Shown: positions 1-8,127 of the stretch, piece after piece | Layout: each line of letters begins with the position of its first letter | How positions within the stretch are numbered: the stretch's first letter is position 1 | Source of the DNA: Arenibacter sp. P308M17 | Lineage (GTDB): Bacteria; Bacteroidota; Bacteroidia; Flavobacteriales; Flavobacteriaceae | Reading direction: 5' to 3' | DNA: 64,000 nucleotides | Assembly (NCBI RefSeq): GCF_003426735.1 | Contig: NZ_QVON01000002.1 | Location: 62,001 to 126,000, forward strand | Program-made: the position numbers and the translations under genes | Notes under the pieces: model-generated | Told to the model about the DNA's origin: nothing | What the model saw: the letters and a program-made list of their open reading frames with translations, nothing else | The model's database searches: none

Positions 1-1818
1 ACTTTCCCTATAGGTCAATAATTTTATCAGACCTCTGGAACTTTCTTTTTGTACCCTCAAAATTTGTAATATGTCCTGCTCTATTATTTTTAGAATGTCA
101 TTGTCAAAAGGAATCTTTTGAAGGCATACATCGCATTTCCCACAGTTGTCCCTGACCGTTTCGCCAAAGTAGTTTAGGATTTGCCGATTTCTACAAAGCT
201 TGGAATCCTTGATGTAGGTCAACATACTTTCTACATTGTCCCTTTTTACCTTTTGAATCTGTTTTATTTTTTTAGCGAAGATATTGATGGTTCGTTCGTC
301 CTCCCTAGGCACTAAAAAAGTAATTTCAAGATCGCTGTGCTGGGCATGGTATTCAATTATTTCATCTTTTTCCAATTTCGTAAGTACCGCTATTACCTCC
401 TTTTCGTTTTTATTGGCTTTTTTTGCAATCAATAGGGTGTTGATTTTGGTGTCAAAATCAAAAACTCCCCCGTAGGTTCTTAGAATAGTCTGCACTATAG
501 TTGCCGATGGCCCATTTTTTTCCAAGTAATCAAAGATTTGATGCTTGGAAGCTATCATACGGATAGTTGTTCTTTGGGAGAAGGCTTCCGTTAGTGATAT
601 CACGGAGTTTTGATCCAACAACCTTAAACCGTTATACGTTAATGTAGTATTTAGCCTATAGGTTTCGCAAAAGGCATTGAAGGGCAATTGAAAGGTTTCG
701 CCGCTACCCTCACCAAAGGGAATCTGAAAATAGTTGGCCAATTTTCGGTACAATAATTTAAGGAAGTCAACATCGGGCAGGACCCCTAAAAACTGCTTGC
801 GTACCTGGGCCTCGTCCGTAGGGTTCGTAATTAAAACAGCATTTGCTGGTTTCCCGTTCCTTCCGGCCCTTCCGGCCTCCTGAAAGTAGTTTTCCATACT
901 GTCCGGAATTTGGTAATGTACCACAAGGCCAACATCCGGCTTATCTATCCCCATTCCAAAAGCATTGGTGGCCACCATGATCTTTATTTTGTTTTCCAAC
1001 CATTGCTTCAATCTCGTATCCTTGTCCTTTTTGGAAATACCGCCGTGAAAAAAAGTGGCCGTATGCCCTTGTTGGGACAAGTAGTTGGCCAGTTCCATGG
1101 TCATTTTTCTACTGCGTACATATACTATGCTGCTCGTATTGGTCCGGGAGCATAGTTCTTTAAGACGGAATTTCTTGTCCTCTTCCCAGCAAACCCTAAA
1201 GGTAATATTGTTCCTTGAAAAGGAATCCTTTACCACCAATGGCCGTTCCAAATGTAAATTTTCGCAAATATCCCTTACTACCATGTCCGTTGCAGTAGCG
1301 GTCAGTGCTATAACAGGTACATTTGGTGCCAATTCCTTCAGGATATGGCATTCCAAGTAGGCAGGTCTAAAATCGTTGCCCCATTGACTAATACAATGGG
1401 CTTCGTCTATGGCAATAAGGTTAACGTTCATTTGCCGTATGCGTTCCTGCACCAATTCCTGTTGCAGTCTTTCCGGGGATAGGTATAGGAATTTATATTT
1501 TCCGTAAAGGCAATTGTCCAAGAGGTCGTTCATTTCATCGAACGGAATGCCCCCGGTAAGGGCAATGGCCCTTATGCCCAGTCTCTTTAAGGTGTCCACC
1601 TGGTTTCTGATCAGGGCTATTAAGGGAGATACTACAATACAAATCCCCTCACGGGCCAAAGCGGGGACCTGATAGCACAAGGATTTGCCACCTCCGGTAG
1701 GGAGCAACGCCAAAACATCCCGGCCACCCAATACCGCATCAATAATGTCTTCCTGAGAATTTTTAAAATCCGGAAAACCCCAAAATTTTTCCAATATATC
1801 CTTAGGGTGCCGATACAC
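1..1818 (-). CDS. recQ: RecQ-family ATP-dependent DNA helicase (3' end off window)
   Basis: RecQ helicases unwind DNA 3'-5' in recombinational repair. Translating the minus strand from 1818 gives at least 606 uninterrupted codons. Visible motifs are Walker A (PTGGGKS), the Walker B box DEAHCISQWG near residue 138, motif VI QEAGRAGRNGKP near residue 314, and a four-cysteine zinc site (LCR, then CGKCDVC near residue 557). The zinc site lies close to the C-terminus, so this is the short RecQ type with little room for an HRDC domain. The start is inferred as GTG at 1818: it is the first start codon in frame and its G is shared with the TAG stop of the upstream ATPase gene, which implies translational coupling. 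The last residues and stop codon lie beyond position 1. Confidence 0.93.
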   Translation of the reverse strand, partial: MYRHPKDILEKFWGFPDFKNSQEDIIDAVLGGRDVLALLPTGGGKSLCYQVPALAREGICIVVSPLIALIRNQVDTLKRLGIRAIALTGGIPFDEMNDLLDNCLYGKYKFLYLSPERLQQELVQERIRQMNVNLIAIDEAHCISQWGNDFRPAYLECHILKELAPNVPVIALTATATDMVVRDICENLHLERPLVVKDSFSRNNITFRVCWEEDKKFRLKELCSRTNTSSIVYVRSRKMTMELANYLSQQGHTATFFHGGISKKDKDTRLKQWLENKIKIMVATNAFGMGIDKPDVGLVVHYQIPDSMENYFQEAGRAGRNGKPANAVLITNPTDEAQVRKQFLGVLPDVDFLKLLYRKLANYFQIPFGEGSGETFQLPFNAFCETYRLNTTLTYNGLRLLDQNSVISLTEAFSQRTTIRMIASKHQIFDYLEKNGPSATIVQTILRTYGGVFDFDTKINTLLIAKKANKNEKEVIAVLTKLEKDEIIEYHAQHSDLEITFLVPREDERTINIFAKKIKQIQKVKRDNVESMLTYIKDSKLCRNRQILNYFGETVRDNCGKCDVCLQKIPFDNDILKIIEQDILQILRVQKESSRGLIKLLTYRES

Positions 1819-2360
1819 TATAGCTTTTTTAATGTATTGAGTATAAAGGTAACCCTTCCTGCAACGGTTTCCTTGGGAACATCTATAATTTTATATCCAT
1901 ATTTAGTGTAGGCCCTTTCCAAAAAGGTATGTATGCGCTCCGCCTCCTCAAAGTTTTCATAGCGCTCATTGTCGGACTCGTGTATTTCTTTCCATGGTGG
2001 CAGTAAGAATACGTGGTCGTATCTGTAATTATTACAGCTCTCTATAAAATGGTCGCCATATGCCTGTCCAAAACAATCCATATAGGCCGTTACGTCCGGA
2101 ATACCGCGATCATAAAAAACAATGGGATTGTTCATCCCGTTGGCATCTTGGAATTGTCGGATCCTTCCCTGGATAATTTTTTCACTAAATAATAAAGGAT
2201 CGGAAACGAACAACTGCGGAATTCCTTGTTGCCTAGCTTCAAGGGTAATCTCACGGGATATTTCACCAAAGCAAAAGTAGCCCTCCCTCTCAATTTTTTC
2301 TATGATTGATGTCTTTCCTGTACTGGGTCCCCCTGTGATAACAATTCTTTCTAATTTCAA
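1818..2360 (-). CDS. NadR/Ttd14-like AAA ATPase (AAA_28)
   Basis: A 180-residue P-loop ATPase. The Walker A motif GGPSTGKT is at residues 9-16, and a second conserved box FYDRGIPD sits near residue 82, where the kinase-like NadR C-terminal domain and AAA_28 proteins carry their acidic motif. The length fits a stand-alone AAA_28 protein. Members are predicted nucleotide-binding proteins with no settled substrate; there is no nucleotidyltransferase domain here, so it is not a complete NadR. Its stop codon overlaps the recQ start by one base, so the two genes probably form one transcript. Confidence 0.8.
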   Translation of the reverse strand: MKLERIVITGGPSTGKTSIIEKIEREGYFCFGEISREITLEARQQGIPQLFVSDPLLFSEKIIQGRIRQFQDANGMNNPIVFYDRGIPDVTAYMDCFGQAYGDHFIESCNNYRYDHVFLLPPWKEIHESDNERYENFEEAERIHTFLERAYTKYGYKIIDVPKETVAGRVTFILNTLKKL

Positions 2361-2407
2361 TTAGCGGCAATTAAAGTTCTGCAATTATATATATCAATTG
2401 AAGTTTA

Positions 2408-2614
2408 GTACATGACAAAAAATAGTTTTTCGTCATCGCGAGGTACGAAGCGATCTGTTGCCCATTGGGCAGATTGCTTCACTTTGTTCGCAATGACGGC
2501 CCGTCATTGTGAGCGCAGCGTGGCAGTCTGTCCATTCAAATGAACAGATTATTTCCTCGTTCCTCTTACCGTTGACACATTTTTTTATACTCTAATCGGT
2601 TTTTGTCATGTACT
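2408..2614. repeat. MITE-like element, copy 1 (with internal REP-like hairpins)
   Basis: A 207-bp noncoding block is bounded by a perfect 15-bp inverted repeat, AGTACATGACAAAAA at 2408-2422 and its complement at 2600-2614. Inside, CGTCATCGCGAGG and TCGCAATGACG flank a long imperfect hairpin (about 2431-2498), and a second related stretch begins near GTCATTGTGAGCG at 2503. It fills most of the 339-bp gap between the ATPase gene and the DUF493 gene. The same terminal sequence recurs in four other intergenic spots of this window. No coding potential is seen. Confidence 0.75.
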
Positions 2615-2678
2615 GTTAAATTGGAGTTGCAAAGTAATGAAATAGCCCTAAGATTAAAAAATTGACAATGATACTTTA

Positions 2679-2686
2679 TATATTTG
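2679..2686 (+). promoter_or_regulatory. -7 promoter element for the DUF493 gene
   Basis: TATATTTG matches the Bacteroidota -7 consensus TAnnTTTG. It lies 13 bases before the ATG at 2700, so the leader would be very short. A TTG upstream at 2662-2664 is only 14 bases away, shorter than the usual 19, so the -33 half is unconvincing. Confidence 0.4.
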
Positions 2687-2699
2687 CAAAAACATTGGC

Positions 2700-2987
2700 A
2701 TGGATCAGGATAAATCGGAGGAATTTTACAGTAGGTTAAAGGACCAATTGGCGGAAAGCAGCCAATGGCCATCCAATTATCTGTATAAGTTTATAGTGCC
2801 CACGGACACTGAAAAGATAAAGCAGATTCAGGATATTTTTGACAATACGGGCGCGGTAATCGAATCCAAACAATCCAAAAATGCAAAATATACCAGTTTG
2901 AGCATTACCGTGAACCTTAAGAATCCGGATGAAGTAATACGAAAATATAAGGAAGTAGGGCAGGTAAAAGGGGTAATATCTCTTTAA
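2700..2987 (+). CDS. DUF493 family protein
   Basis: A 95-residue soluble protein of the DUF493 (YbeD-like) family, with a ferredoxin-like regulatory fold resembling ACT domains. The characteristic features are a YLYKFIVP strand near residue 27, an alternating charged helix and the closing GQVKGVISL strand. The family is small and widespread, and its biochemical role is not established; in Escherichia coli ybeD lies near lipoyl-transfer genes. No lipoyl genes are seen here. The gene stands alone on the plus strand behind a MITE-like repeat, with the DUF4290-murA pair about 290 bp downstream. Confidence 0.85.
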   Translation: MDQDKSEEFYSRLKDQLAESSQWPSNYLYKFIVPTDTEKIKQIQDIFDNTGAVIESKQSKNAKYTSLSITVNLKNPDEVIRKYKEVGQVKGVISL

Positions 2988-3143
2988 AATAGTATATGTA
3001 GCATAATTTTGTTAATTTGCAGTCGTTATTAGAGCACTTCCTTAATGAACTCATCTTGACTTTTTTGATTGAAGTGAAAATTAACTATTTTGAGTTTGAT
3101 TGAGGGCATTTTTGAGTTGCATAGCAGGGCTACGGAATGAAAA

Positions 3144-3163
3144 CCTGCCTGCCGGCAGGCAGG
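3144..3163. repeat. 20-bp perfect palindrome CCTGCCTGCCGGCAGGCAGG
   Basis: A perfect palindrome in the noncoding stretch between the DUF493 and DUF4290 genes. Related GCAGGCAGG units occur at about 8110-8126, 38044-38064 and 39413-39435, all intergenic. The same gap also holds a second GC-rich inverted repeat, CTGCCCGGATCGGGCGGG at 3197-3214. Confidence 0.7.
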
Positions 3164-3275
3164 AATGGAGAAAAGCAGGCTCAAAAGAGCAATTCCTGCC
3201 CGGATCGGGCGGGTTTTAACCAATTGGAAAAAGTCAAGATAATTTCTAAATATAAATAGCAATAAATATTTTAAT

Positions 3276-3929
3276 TTGAATTTAGTAGAAAACTTAGAAT
3301 ACAATACTGAGCGTCCAAAGCTCATTATACCCGAGTATGGACGCCATTTCCAGAAAATGGTGGACCATGCCATATCCATTGAGGACGATGCGGAACGCAA
3401 CCGAGTGGCCCAGGCCATTATAAGCGTTATGGGCAATATTCAACCCCATTTGAGGGACGTACCGGATTTCCAACATAAATTATGGGACCAATTGTTTATC
3501 ATGTCCGATTTTAAATTGAACGTGGACTCCCCATTTCCCATTACGTCCAAAGAGACCCTACAAAAACGTCCGGATCCATTGGAGTATCCCCAGAATTTTC
3601 CAAAATATAGGTTTTATGGCAACAACATAAAACGTATGATCGATGTGGCCATAAAGTGGGAGAAAGGCGATATGCGGGACGGATTGGAGTATGCCATAGC
3701 CAACCACATGAAAAAATGTTATCTAAATTGGAACAAGGACACGGTGGACGACAAGGCTATTTTTAAGCATCTTTACGAGTTGAGCGACGGAGCAATAGAT
3801 CTGGCCAAAGAGGGGGAAAACTTGACGGAAAGTGGACAGTTCCTTAAAAATCGTGTGGCAAAAACGCCTAGGGTGGGCTCTACTAAAAAAACGCAAAGAA
3901 ATCAAACCCGTGGTAAAAAGCGGTATTAA
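3276..3929 (+). CDS. DUF4290 family protein
   Basis: A 217-residue soluble protein matching the Bacteroidota-specific DUF4290 family. It opens with NLEYNTERPKLIIPEYGRH and contains the conserved HAISIEDDAERNRVAQAII segment near residue 32. The C-terminus is basic (KKTQRNQTRGKKRY), suggesting nucleic-acid or ribosome contact; that is inference. The start chosen is TTG at 3276, because no ATG exists upstream of the conserved N-terminal block. The stop is only 15 bp before murA, so the two are probably co-transcribed, an arrangement I recall from other Flavobacteriaceae. Function is unknown. Confidence 0.85.
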   Translation: MNLVENLEYNTERPKLIIPEYGRHFQKMVDHAISIEDDAERNRVAQAIISVMGNIQPHLRDVPDFQHKLWDQLFIMSDFKLNVDSPFPITSKETLQKRPDPLEYPQNFPKYRFYGNNIKRMIDVAIKWEKGDMRDGLEYAIANHMKKCYLNWNKDTVDDKAIFKHLYELSDGAIDLAKEGENLTESGQFLKNRVAKTPRVGSTKKTQRNQTRGKKRY

Positions 3930-3944
3930 TCTTCTCAAACTTTA

Positions 3945-5252
3945 ATGGGAACATTTAAAATAGAAGGCGGTCATCAATTACATGGTGAAATTACACCGCA
4001 AGGTGCCAAGAACGAAGCATTACAAATACTCTGTGCCGTATTGCTTACCTCGGAAAAAGTGTCCATCACCAACATCCCCGACATTGTTGATGTAAACAAA
4101 CTAATCTCCCTGTTGGAGGATTTGGGGGTCAAGATCCAAAAGAAGGGTCAAGGTTCATATACCTTTATGGCAGATGACGTTAATTTGGACTACCTGCAAT
4201 CGGCCCAATTTAAAGAGGACGGTAGGGGCCTTAGGGGGTCCATTATGCTCGTAGGGCCATTGTTGGCACGTTTTGGCAAGGGATATATTCCCAAACCCGG
4301 CGGTGATAAAATAGGACGTAGGCGATTGGATACCCACTTTGAAGGGTTTATAAAATTAGGGGCCAAATTTAGATATAACAAAGAAGAACACTTTTACGGG
4401 GTCGAAGCCAAAAAATTGAAGGGTAGCTATATGCTCTTGGACGAGGCTTCGGTAACAGGAACGGCAAACATTGTGATGGCCGCTGTATTGGCAGAAGGTA
4501 AAACTACCATATACAATGCGGCCTGTGAACCTTATCTACAGCAATTGTGCAAAATGCTGAATCGGATGGGAGCCAAAATTACCGGTATAGGCTCCAATTT
4601 ATTGGAAATTGAAGGGGTTGATATCCTAGGGGGTACAGATCACAGAATGCTACCGGATATGATAGAGATCGGTAGTTGGATCGGTCTGGCCGCCATGACG
4701 AGGAGCCATTTGACCATTAAAGATGTTAGTTGGGACGATTTGGGCCAAATCCCTACTGTTTTTAGAAAGTTGGGGATACAGTTGGAGCGTAAGGGAGACG
4801 ATATTGTTATTCCGGAGCAGAAAGATGGCTATGAGATCCAAAATTATATAGATGGTTCTATTTTGACCGTTGCCGATGCACCATGGCCAGGACTTACGCC
4901 AGATTTGTTGAGCATTCTCCTGGTGATGGCCACCCAGGCCAAAGGAGAGGTACTGATCCATCAAAAGATGTTCGAAAGCCGTTTGTTCTTCGTAGATAAA
5001 TTAATAGATATGGGGGCCAAGATCATTCTATGCGATCCACATAGGGCCACGGTTATAGGGCATAATTTTAAATCCAGTCTAAAGGCTACCACTATGGTGT
5101 CCCCGGACATTAGGGCTGGTGTTTCCTTGCTCATAGCCGCTTTGTCCGCCAAGGGTACCTCTACCATTCATAACATTGAACAAATAGATAGGGGCTACGA
5201 AAATATAGATACTAGATTGCGGGCCATTGGTGCCAAGATCACCAGGGTGTAA
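3945..5252 (+). CDS. murA: UDP-N-acetylglucosamine 1-carboxyvinyltransferase
   Basis: MurA transfers enolpyruvate from PEP to UDP-GlcNAc, the first committed step of peptidoglycan synthesis in the cytoplasm. The 435 residues match the family length and show the inside-out barrel hallmarks: KNEALQIL near residue 22, GRGLRGSIML near 94, RLDTHFEGF near 127 and DHRMLPDMIEIG near 230. The active-site loop reads PKPGGDKIGRR, with Asp121 where most bacteria have the catalytic Cys that fosfomycin alkylates. Asp at this site is known from mycobacterial, chlamydial and Borrelia MurA and gives intrinsic fosfomycin insensitivity. The gene follows the DUF4290 gene by 15 bp. Confidence 0.97.
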   Translation: MGTFKIEGGHQLHGEITPQGAKNEALQILCAVLLTSEKVSITNIPDIVDVNKLISLLEDLGVKIQKKGQGSYTFMADDVNLDYLQSAQFKEDGRGLRGSIMLVGPLLARFGKGYIPKPGGDKIGRRRLDTHFEGFIKLGAKFRYNKEEHFYGVEAKKLKGSYMLLDEASVTGTANIVMAAVLAEGKTTIYNAACEPYLQQLCKMLNRMGAKITGIGSNLLEIEGVDILGGTDHRMLPDMIEIGSWIGLAAMTRSHLTIKDVSWDDLGQIPTVFRKLGIQLERKGDDIVIPEQKDGYEIQNYIDGSILTVADAPWPGLTPDLLSILLVMATQAKGEVLIHQKMFESRLFFVDKLIDMGAKIILCDPHRATVIGHNFKSSLKATTMVSPDIRAGVSLLIAALSAKGTSTIHNIEQIDRGYENIDTRLRAIGAKITRV

Positions 5253-5271
5253 TCATAAACATCACTTTTTT

Positions 5272-5304
5272 AAACAAGGACTTTCTGTTGGAAGGTCCTT
5301 GTTT
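5272..5304 (+). terminator. Hairpin downstream of murA
   Basis: A perfect 10-bp stem (AAACAAGGAC with GTCCTTGTTT) closes a 13-base loop 20 bp after the murA stop. The tract after the stem is TTTAATTAT, a weak U-run, so termination efficiency is uncertain. It also sits between the convergent murA and GAF genes. Confidence 0.55.
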
Positions 5305-5381
5305 AATTATATCCACTTTTTGTTCCAATTGGCCCCGACCCAAAAGACCATTCGGATTAAGAGGCCTTTGAAATAGGCCTA

Positions 5382-5855
5382 TCAACCAATAACGCCACTT
5401 ATTTTCTCGCCAATGCTTAAAAGATCGCCCACTTCTTCCTTGGTAAAATCATAAGGAACAGGTTTGGCAATTCCCAAGGTACCGTATAATTTCCCATTTA
5501 ACATCATGGGAACCGCAATGGAGCCTTCAACTTTAGTTTCTTTGGCAGCAGGGCGCGCCACACCGGAATCATCGGTTTGTAGATTGCACATTTCTACAGG
5601 CTCACGGCGTTCGGCCGCTATTCCAGCCATTCCCTTACCAACGGGAATCTCTGAAAGCTTGGGTATTAGAAAGGGAGGGATGCCCTGATGGGCCCGGACC
5701 TTTAACAATCCCGATTTTTCATCTAAAAAATGTATGGTACCGGTAGTACAGTCAAATGTAGAAATTACTGTGGAAAGGACTTCCTGCCAATTAGTGGTCT
5801 CATTTTTAAGAAGGCCGTCTATTACAGTGTCCCGCTGTGCATTGTCCTTGTGCAT
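5382..5855 (-). CDS. GAF domain protein
   Basis: A 157-residue stand-alone GAF domain. Visible hallmarks are the TGTIHFLD strand near residue 38, VGKGMAGIAAERREPV near residue 72, and the EGSIAVPMMLNGKLYGTLGI strand pair near residue 109. GAF domains bind small ligands or sense redox state. There is no attached kinase, cyclase or fRMsr catalytic cysteine pattern that I can recognise, so the signal and output are unknown. The protein is cytoplasmic with no signal peptide. It faces murA convergently and has a plausible -7 element just upstream. Confidence 0.8.
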   Translation of the reverse strand: MHKDNAQRDTVIDGLLKNETTNWQEVLSTVISTFDCTTGTIHFLDEKSGLLKVRAHQGIPPFLIPKLSEIPVGKGMAGIAAERREPVEMCNLQTDDSGVARPAAKETKVEGSIAVPMMLNGKLYGTLGIAKPVPYDFTKEEVGDLLSIGEKISGVIG

Positions 5856-5882
5856 ATTCTTTAATTTTCATTCGTTATTATC

Positions 5883-5890
5883 CAAATTTA
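5883..5890 (-). promoter_or_regulatory. -7 promoter element for the GAF gene
   Basis: On the minus strand this reads TAAATTTG, matching TAnnTTTG. It ends 27 bases before the ATG at 5855, which would give a leader of about 20 nt. No clear -33 TTTG is seen 19 bp upstream. Confidence 0.4.
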
Positions 5891-5960
5891 CGAAATCCGG
5901 TTAAACTATTACTGCGGTTGTTTAATCTAAAAATTTTCCAATGTGCTGCTTCCAGCTGCT

Positions 5961-6407
5961 TCATTCGTGCTTGGCGTTATTTACCTCTATCCAATAGCCT
6001 TCCGGATCGGTGAGGTATATCTGCCTTACCCCATCCGAACGTAAGGTAACCGCTCCCTTTTTGCCGGGCCAATCCTCATATTCAACGTTGTTGTCTTCCA
6101 AATGCCCAATAAAGGCCTCCAAGTTGGGTGTTGATAAACAAAGGTGCATGGACTTATGTTTTTTCATGACCACCGTATCCTTGTAGATCAAATGTAGCTG
6201 GGTATTGCCCTGTACCTCAAACCAACGGAATCCGGGGGCCTTGTCCGGATGCGGAATTTCCTTCAGCCTTAGGATATTGGAGTAGAAATCTGCTGTGGTA
6301 TCCAGCTTGTTTACGATCAAGGAAGAATGGTCTATCTGGAAATCAAAATCTTGGGCATGGATTTCCATGAAAAAAATACAGGGGAGCAAAAATAGTAGTC
6401 TGCGCAT
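5961..6407 (-). CDS. Exported VOC (glyoxalase/dioxygenase-fold) protein
   Basis: A 148-residue vicinal-oxygen-chelate protein. Residues 1-18 form a signal peptide (hydrophobic LLFLLPCIFFM, cleavage after HAQ), so it acts in the periplasm or at the envelope. The VOC fold is seen in IDHSSLIV at residue 25, the FYSNILRLKE helix near 41, HLCLSTPNLEAF near 88 and the closing DPEGYWIEV near 133. The family includes glyoxalase I, dioxygenases and epoxide-opening enzymes. The substrate cannot be inferred; an exported VOC protein is less common than a cytosolic one. It is a single gene with a MITE-like element behind it. Confidence 0.82.
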   Translation of the reverse strand: MRRLLFLLPCIFFMEIHAQDFDFQIDHSSLIVNKLDTTADFYSNILRLKEIPHPDKAPGFRWFEVQGNTQLHLIYKDTVVMKKHKSMHLCLSTPNLEAFIGHLEDNNVEYEDWPGKKGAVTLRSDGVRQIYLTDPEGYWIEVNNAKHE

Positions 6408-6540
6408 TCGGTGGTGGTTTTAATGATAGATAAGTTATACCGCCTTATAGGCCTAAGGTAAAATATTAGAGTTCGGAAAGGTACTTAAAAATGGACCAAT
6501 TATTAAATTTCCAAGGAATTTGGGGCGAATTTTAAGGTTT

Positions 6541-6691
6541 AGTACATGACAAAAATTGTCTTAACAAGGTTTCTTGGAAAATCCGTTTTACCCCAAGCCC
6601 TAAAGGGAGCCTGATTTTCCTCGAGTTCTCCCTTTAGGGTCGGGGTCAAAAATCGGGGAAAATCTTACGGAATTGAATTTTGTCATATACT
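6541..6691. repeat. MITE-like element, copy 2
   Basis: A 151-bp noncoding element bounded by AGTACATGACAAAAA (6541-6555) and the near-complement TTTTGTCATATACT (6678-6691). The interior contains CCCTAAAGGGAG and CTCCCTTTAGGG, forming a strong hairpin around TTTTCCTCGAG, followed by GTCGGGGTC. The whole interior is repeated in reverse orientation at 37959-38128. It occupies most of the 397-bp gap between the VOC and SemiSWEET genes; the rest of that gap shows nothing recognisable. Confidence 0.8.
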
Positions 6692-6804
6692 CAGTTTTTA
6701 AAGAATTCATATTTTTTTTGATGAGAACCCTCCTTTTCTAAATTTTCCTCCAGCCCACCAACACAGCGCTATGGGGAATTTTAAAGATCAAATAACGAAG
6801 ACCG

Positions 6805-7104
6805 TTACGTTTGGGAATTGTATAGTTTTCTTTTTCTGACCACAATAACACAGAGGGCCAATTGGAGGACAACTGCAATAGCATTGGTAAGCCATAGGGC
6901 TACGGTATTAAAACGGATTCCGTAAAAGCACCAGAACAGATAAATAAACACCCAGCCAAAAATAAAACCGTTGGAAAGACTGCTGGGCCCCCTATAACGG
7001 TATTCCTTATAGACTTGTATGGCAATAACCAGACAGGCACTTAGTCCGGCTGCGATGCCTATACTTTCAAAAATGTTTTCCGGGATACTGTGTATGATGT
7101 TCAT
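6805..7104 (-). CDS. SemiSWEET-type sugar transporter
   Basis: A 99-residue integral membrane protein with three predicted helices (about residues 12-30, 47-63 and 69-89), the architecture of bacterial SemiSWEETs. These assemble as dimers for facilitated sugar diffusion. The recognisable pieces are the GIAAGLSACLVIAIQVYKEY helix with its polar turn, the SLSNGF loop, the W-FYGI end of helix 2 and the conserved Asn (WLTNAI) of helix 3. The usual PQ loop is replaced here, so the substrate is uncertain. It lies 33 bp behind the TIM-barrel gene on the same strand, probably as one transcript, which suggests a small carbohydrate module. Confidence 0.78.
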   Translation of the reverse strand: MNIIHSIPENIFESIGIAAGLSACLVIAIQVYKEYRYRGPSSLSNGFIFGWVFIYLFWCFYGIRFNTVALWLTNAIAVVLQLALCVIVVRKRKLYNSQT

Positions 7105-7137
7105 GCAATATGGGCTTATGGTTTTATGTATTGATTT

Positions 7138-7800
7138 TTATTGTTCACTTCTGTATTTTAACATGATGTCCCTGAACAGTTCGCTGGTAGCAGGGGGCGT
7201 ATAGCTAATGGCATTGGCACCAGCCTCTATAGTTCTAAGAATGTCCTCCTCTATATGGCCTCCTGTGGCCAATATTGCGATCTCGTTGTCAATATCCCTT
7301 ATTCGTCTCACAATGTCCGCAGTTTTACCGGCTCCAGAAACATTAAAAATATCTACCCCAGCGGCTATTCTCCCCTTTATATCATCTTTTTCGGAAACGA
7401 TGGTGATGGTTACCGGAATATCAATTTTTTGCTTTAATCGAGCTATAAGTGCATTGGGAGTGGGCTTGTTCAAAACAACGCCTAGGGCCCCTTGAAACTC
7501 TGCATGCATAGCCAGTTCCAAAGACCTCTTACCTGTGGTGATGCCGCCCCCTACACCACAAAAAATAGGCTTGTCCGCTGCCAAAATCAAGGCATGGCTA
7601 ATTGAGGGCTGGGGCGTAAAGGGGTAGACGGCAATAATGGCATTGGCATTGGTATTCCTAATAATAGCAACGTCCGTACTGAAAAGGAACGATTTTAACA
7701 ATTGTCCAAATACCCGTATTCCGGAACAAGTGTTGATGACTTCCGGCACCTCCACGATATTTTTTCTTAAATTACTGCCAAAAGAAGGCACCTTTGTCAT
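7138..7800 (-). CDS. Ribulose-phosphate-binding-barrel-like TIM-barrel protein
   Basis: A 220-residue soluble protein that reads as a single (beta/alpha)8 barrel. The strands AIIAVYPF, PIFCGVGGG, GALGVVLN, IPVTITIV, VDIFNVSG and IAILATGG appear in order, each followed by a helix. The C-terminal NVSGAGK and ATGGHIEE segments resemble the phosphate-binding loops of ribulose-phosphate-binding barrels such as NanE. Close relatives in Clostridia and Bacteroidota are often labelled only hydrolase. I do not know the reaction. It leads a likely two-gene unit with the SemiSWEET gene. Confidence 0.75.
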   Translation of the reverse strand: MTKVPSFGSNLRKNIVEVPEVINTCSGIRVFGQLLKSFLFSTDVAIIRNTNANAIIAVYPFTPQPSISHALILAADKPIFCGVGGGITTGKRSLELAMHAEFQGALGVVLNKPTPNALIARLKQKIDIPVTITIVSEKDDIKGRIAAGVDIFNVSGAGKTADIVRRIRDIDNEIAILATGGHIEEDILRTIEAGANAISYTPPATSELFRDIMLKYRSEQ

Positions 7801-8127
7801 GGTGTATTAAAATTAGGTAGAAATTGCAATGGCAAGAAAGAGGACCATCATCACTTTGTGTTATCCATTTTAAAGATAGTATATTTTTTAATCGTTGTAT
7901 ACATATGTATTAAAGATATAGTTCTCCATGTTGTCAAGAGGCTGTCCATGTCTTTAACTTTTGGGGTTCAAATAAACTACCTCGGGGCAATCCCGATAGC
8001 TATCGGGATACAAGGCATTGAAAGGAAATTCAAGTTTAATTTCGACGCTCGCCTGAACGGAACGGGCAGGCCCGTCCGAACGATACGGGAGGGCAAGCCT
8101 CGGAGTACATGCCTGCGGCAGGCAGGT
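7801..8127. other. Intergenic stretch rich in palindromes
   Basis: About 330 bp without a convincing gene. It contains a 20-bp perfect palindrome (7990-8009), an inverted GC-rich segment around ACGGGCAGGCCCGTCCG at 8061-8077, and a GCAGGCAGG-type palindrome near 8110-8126. The short open frames crossing it lack conserved protein character. Confidence 0.6.
7990..8009. repeat. Palindrome ATCCCGATAGCTATCGGGAT, copy 1
   Basis: A perfect 20-bp palindrome. Its 18-bp core recurs at 8733-8750 and 62032-62049, always between genes. This core is familiar from many Flavobacteriia intergenic regions; its function is not known to me. Confidence 0.85.
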
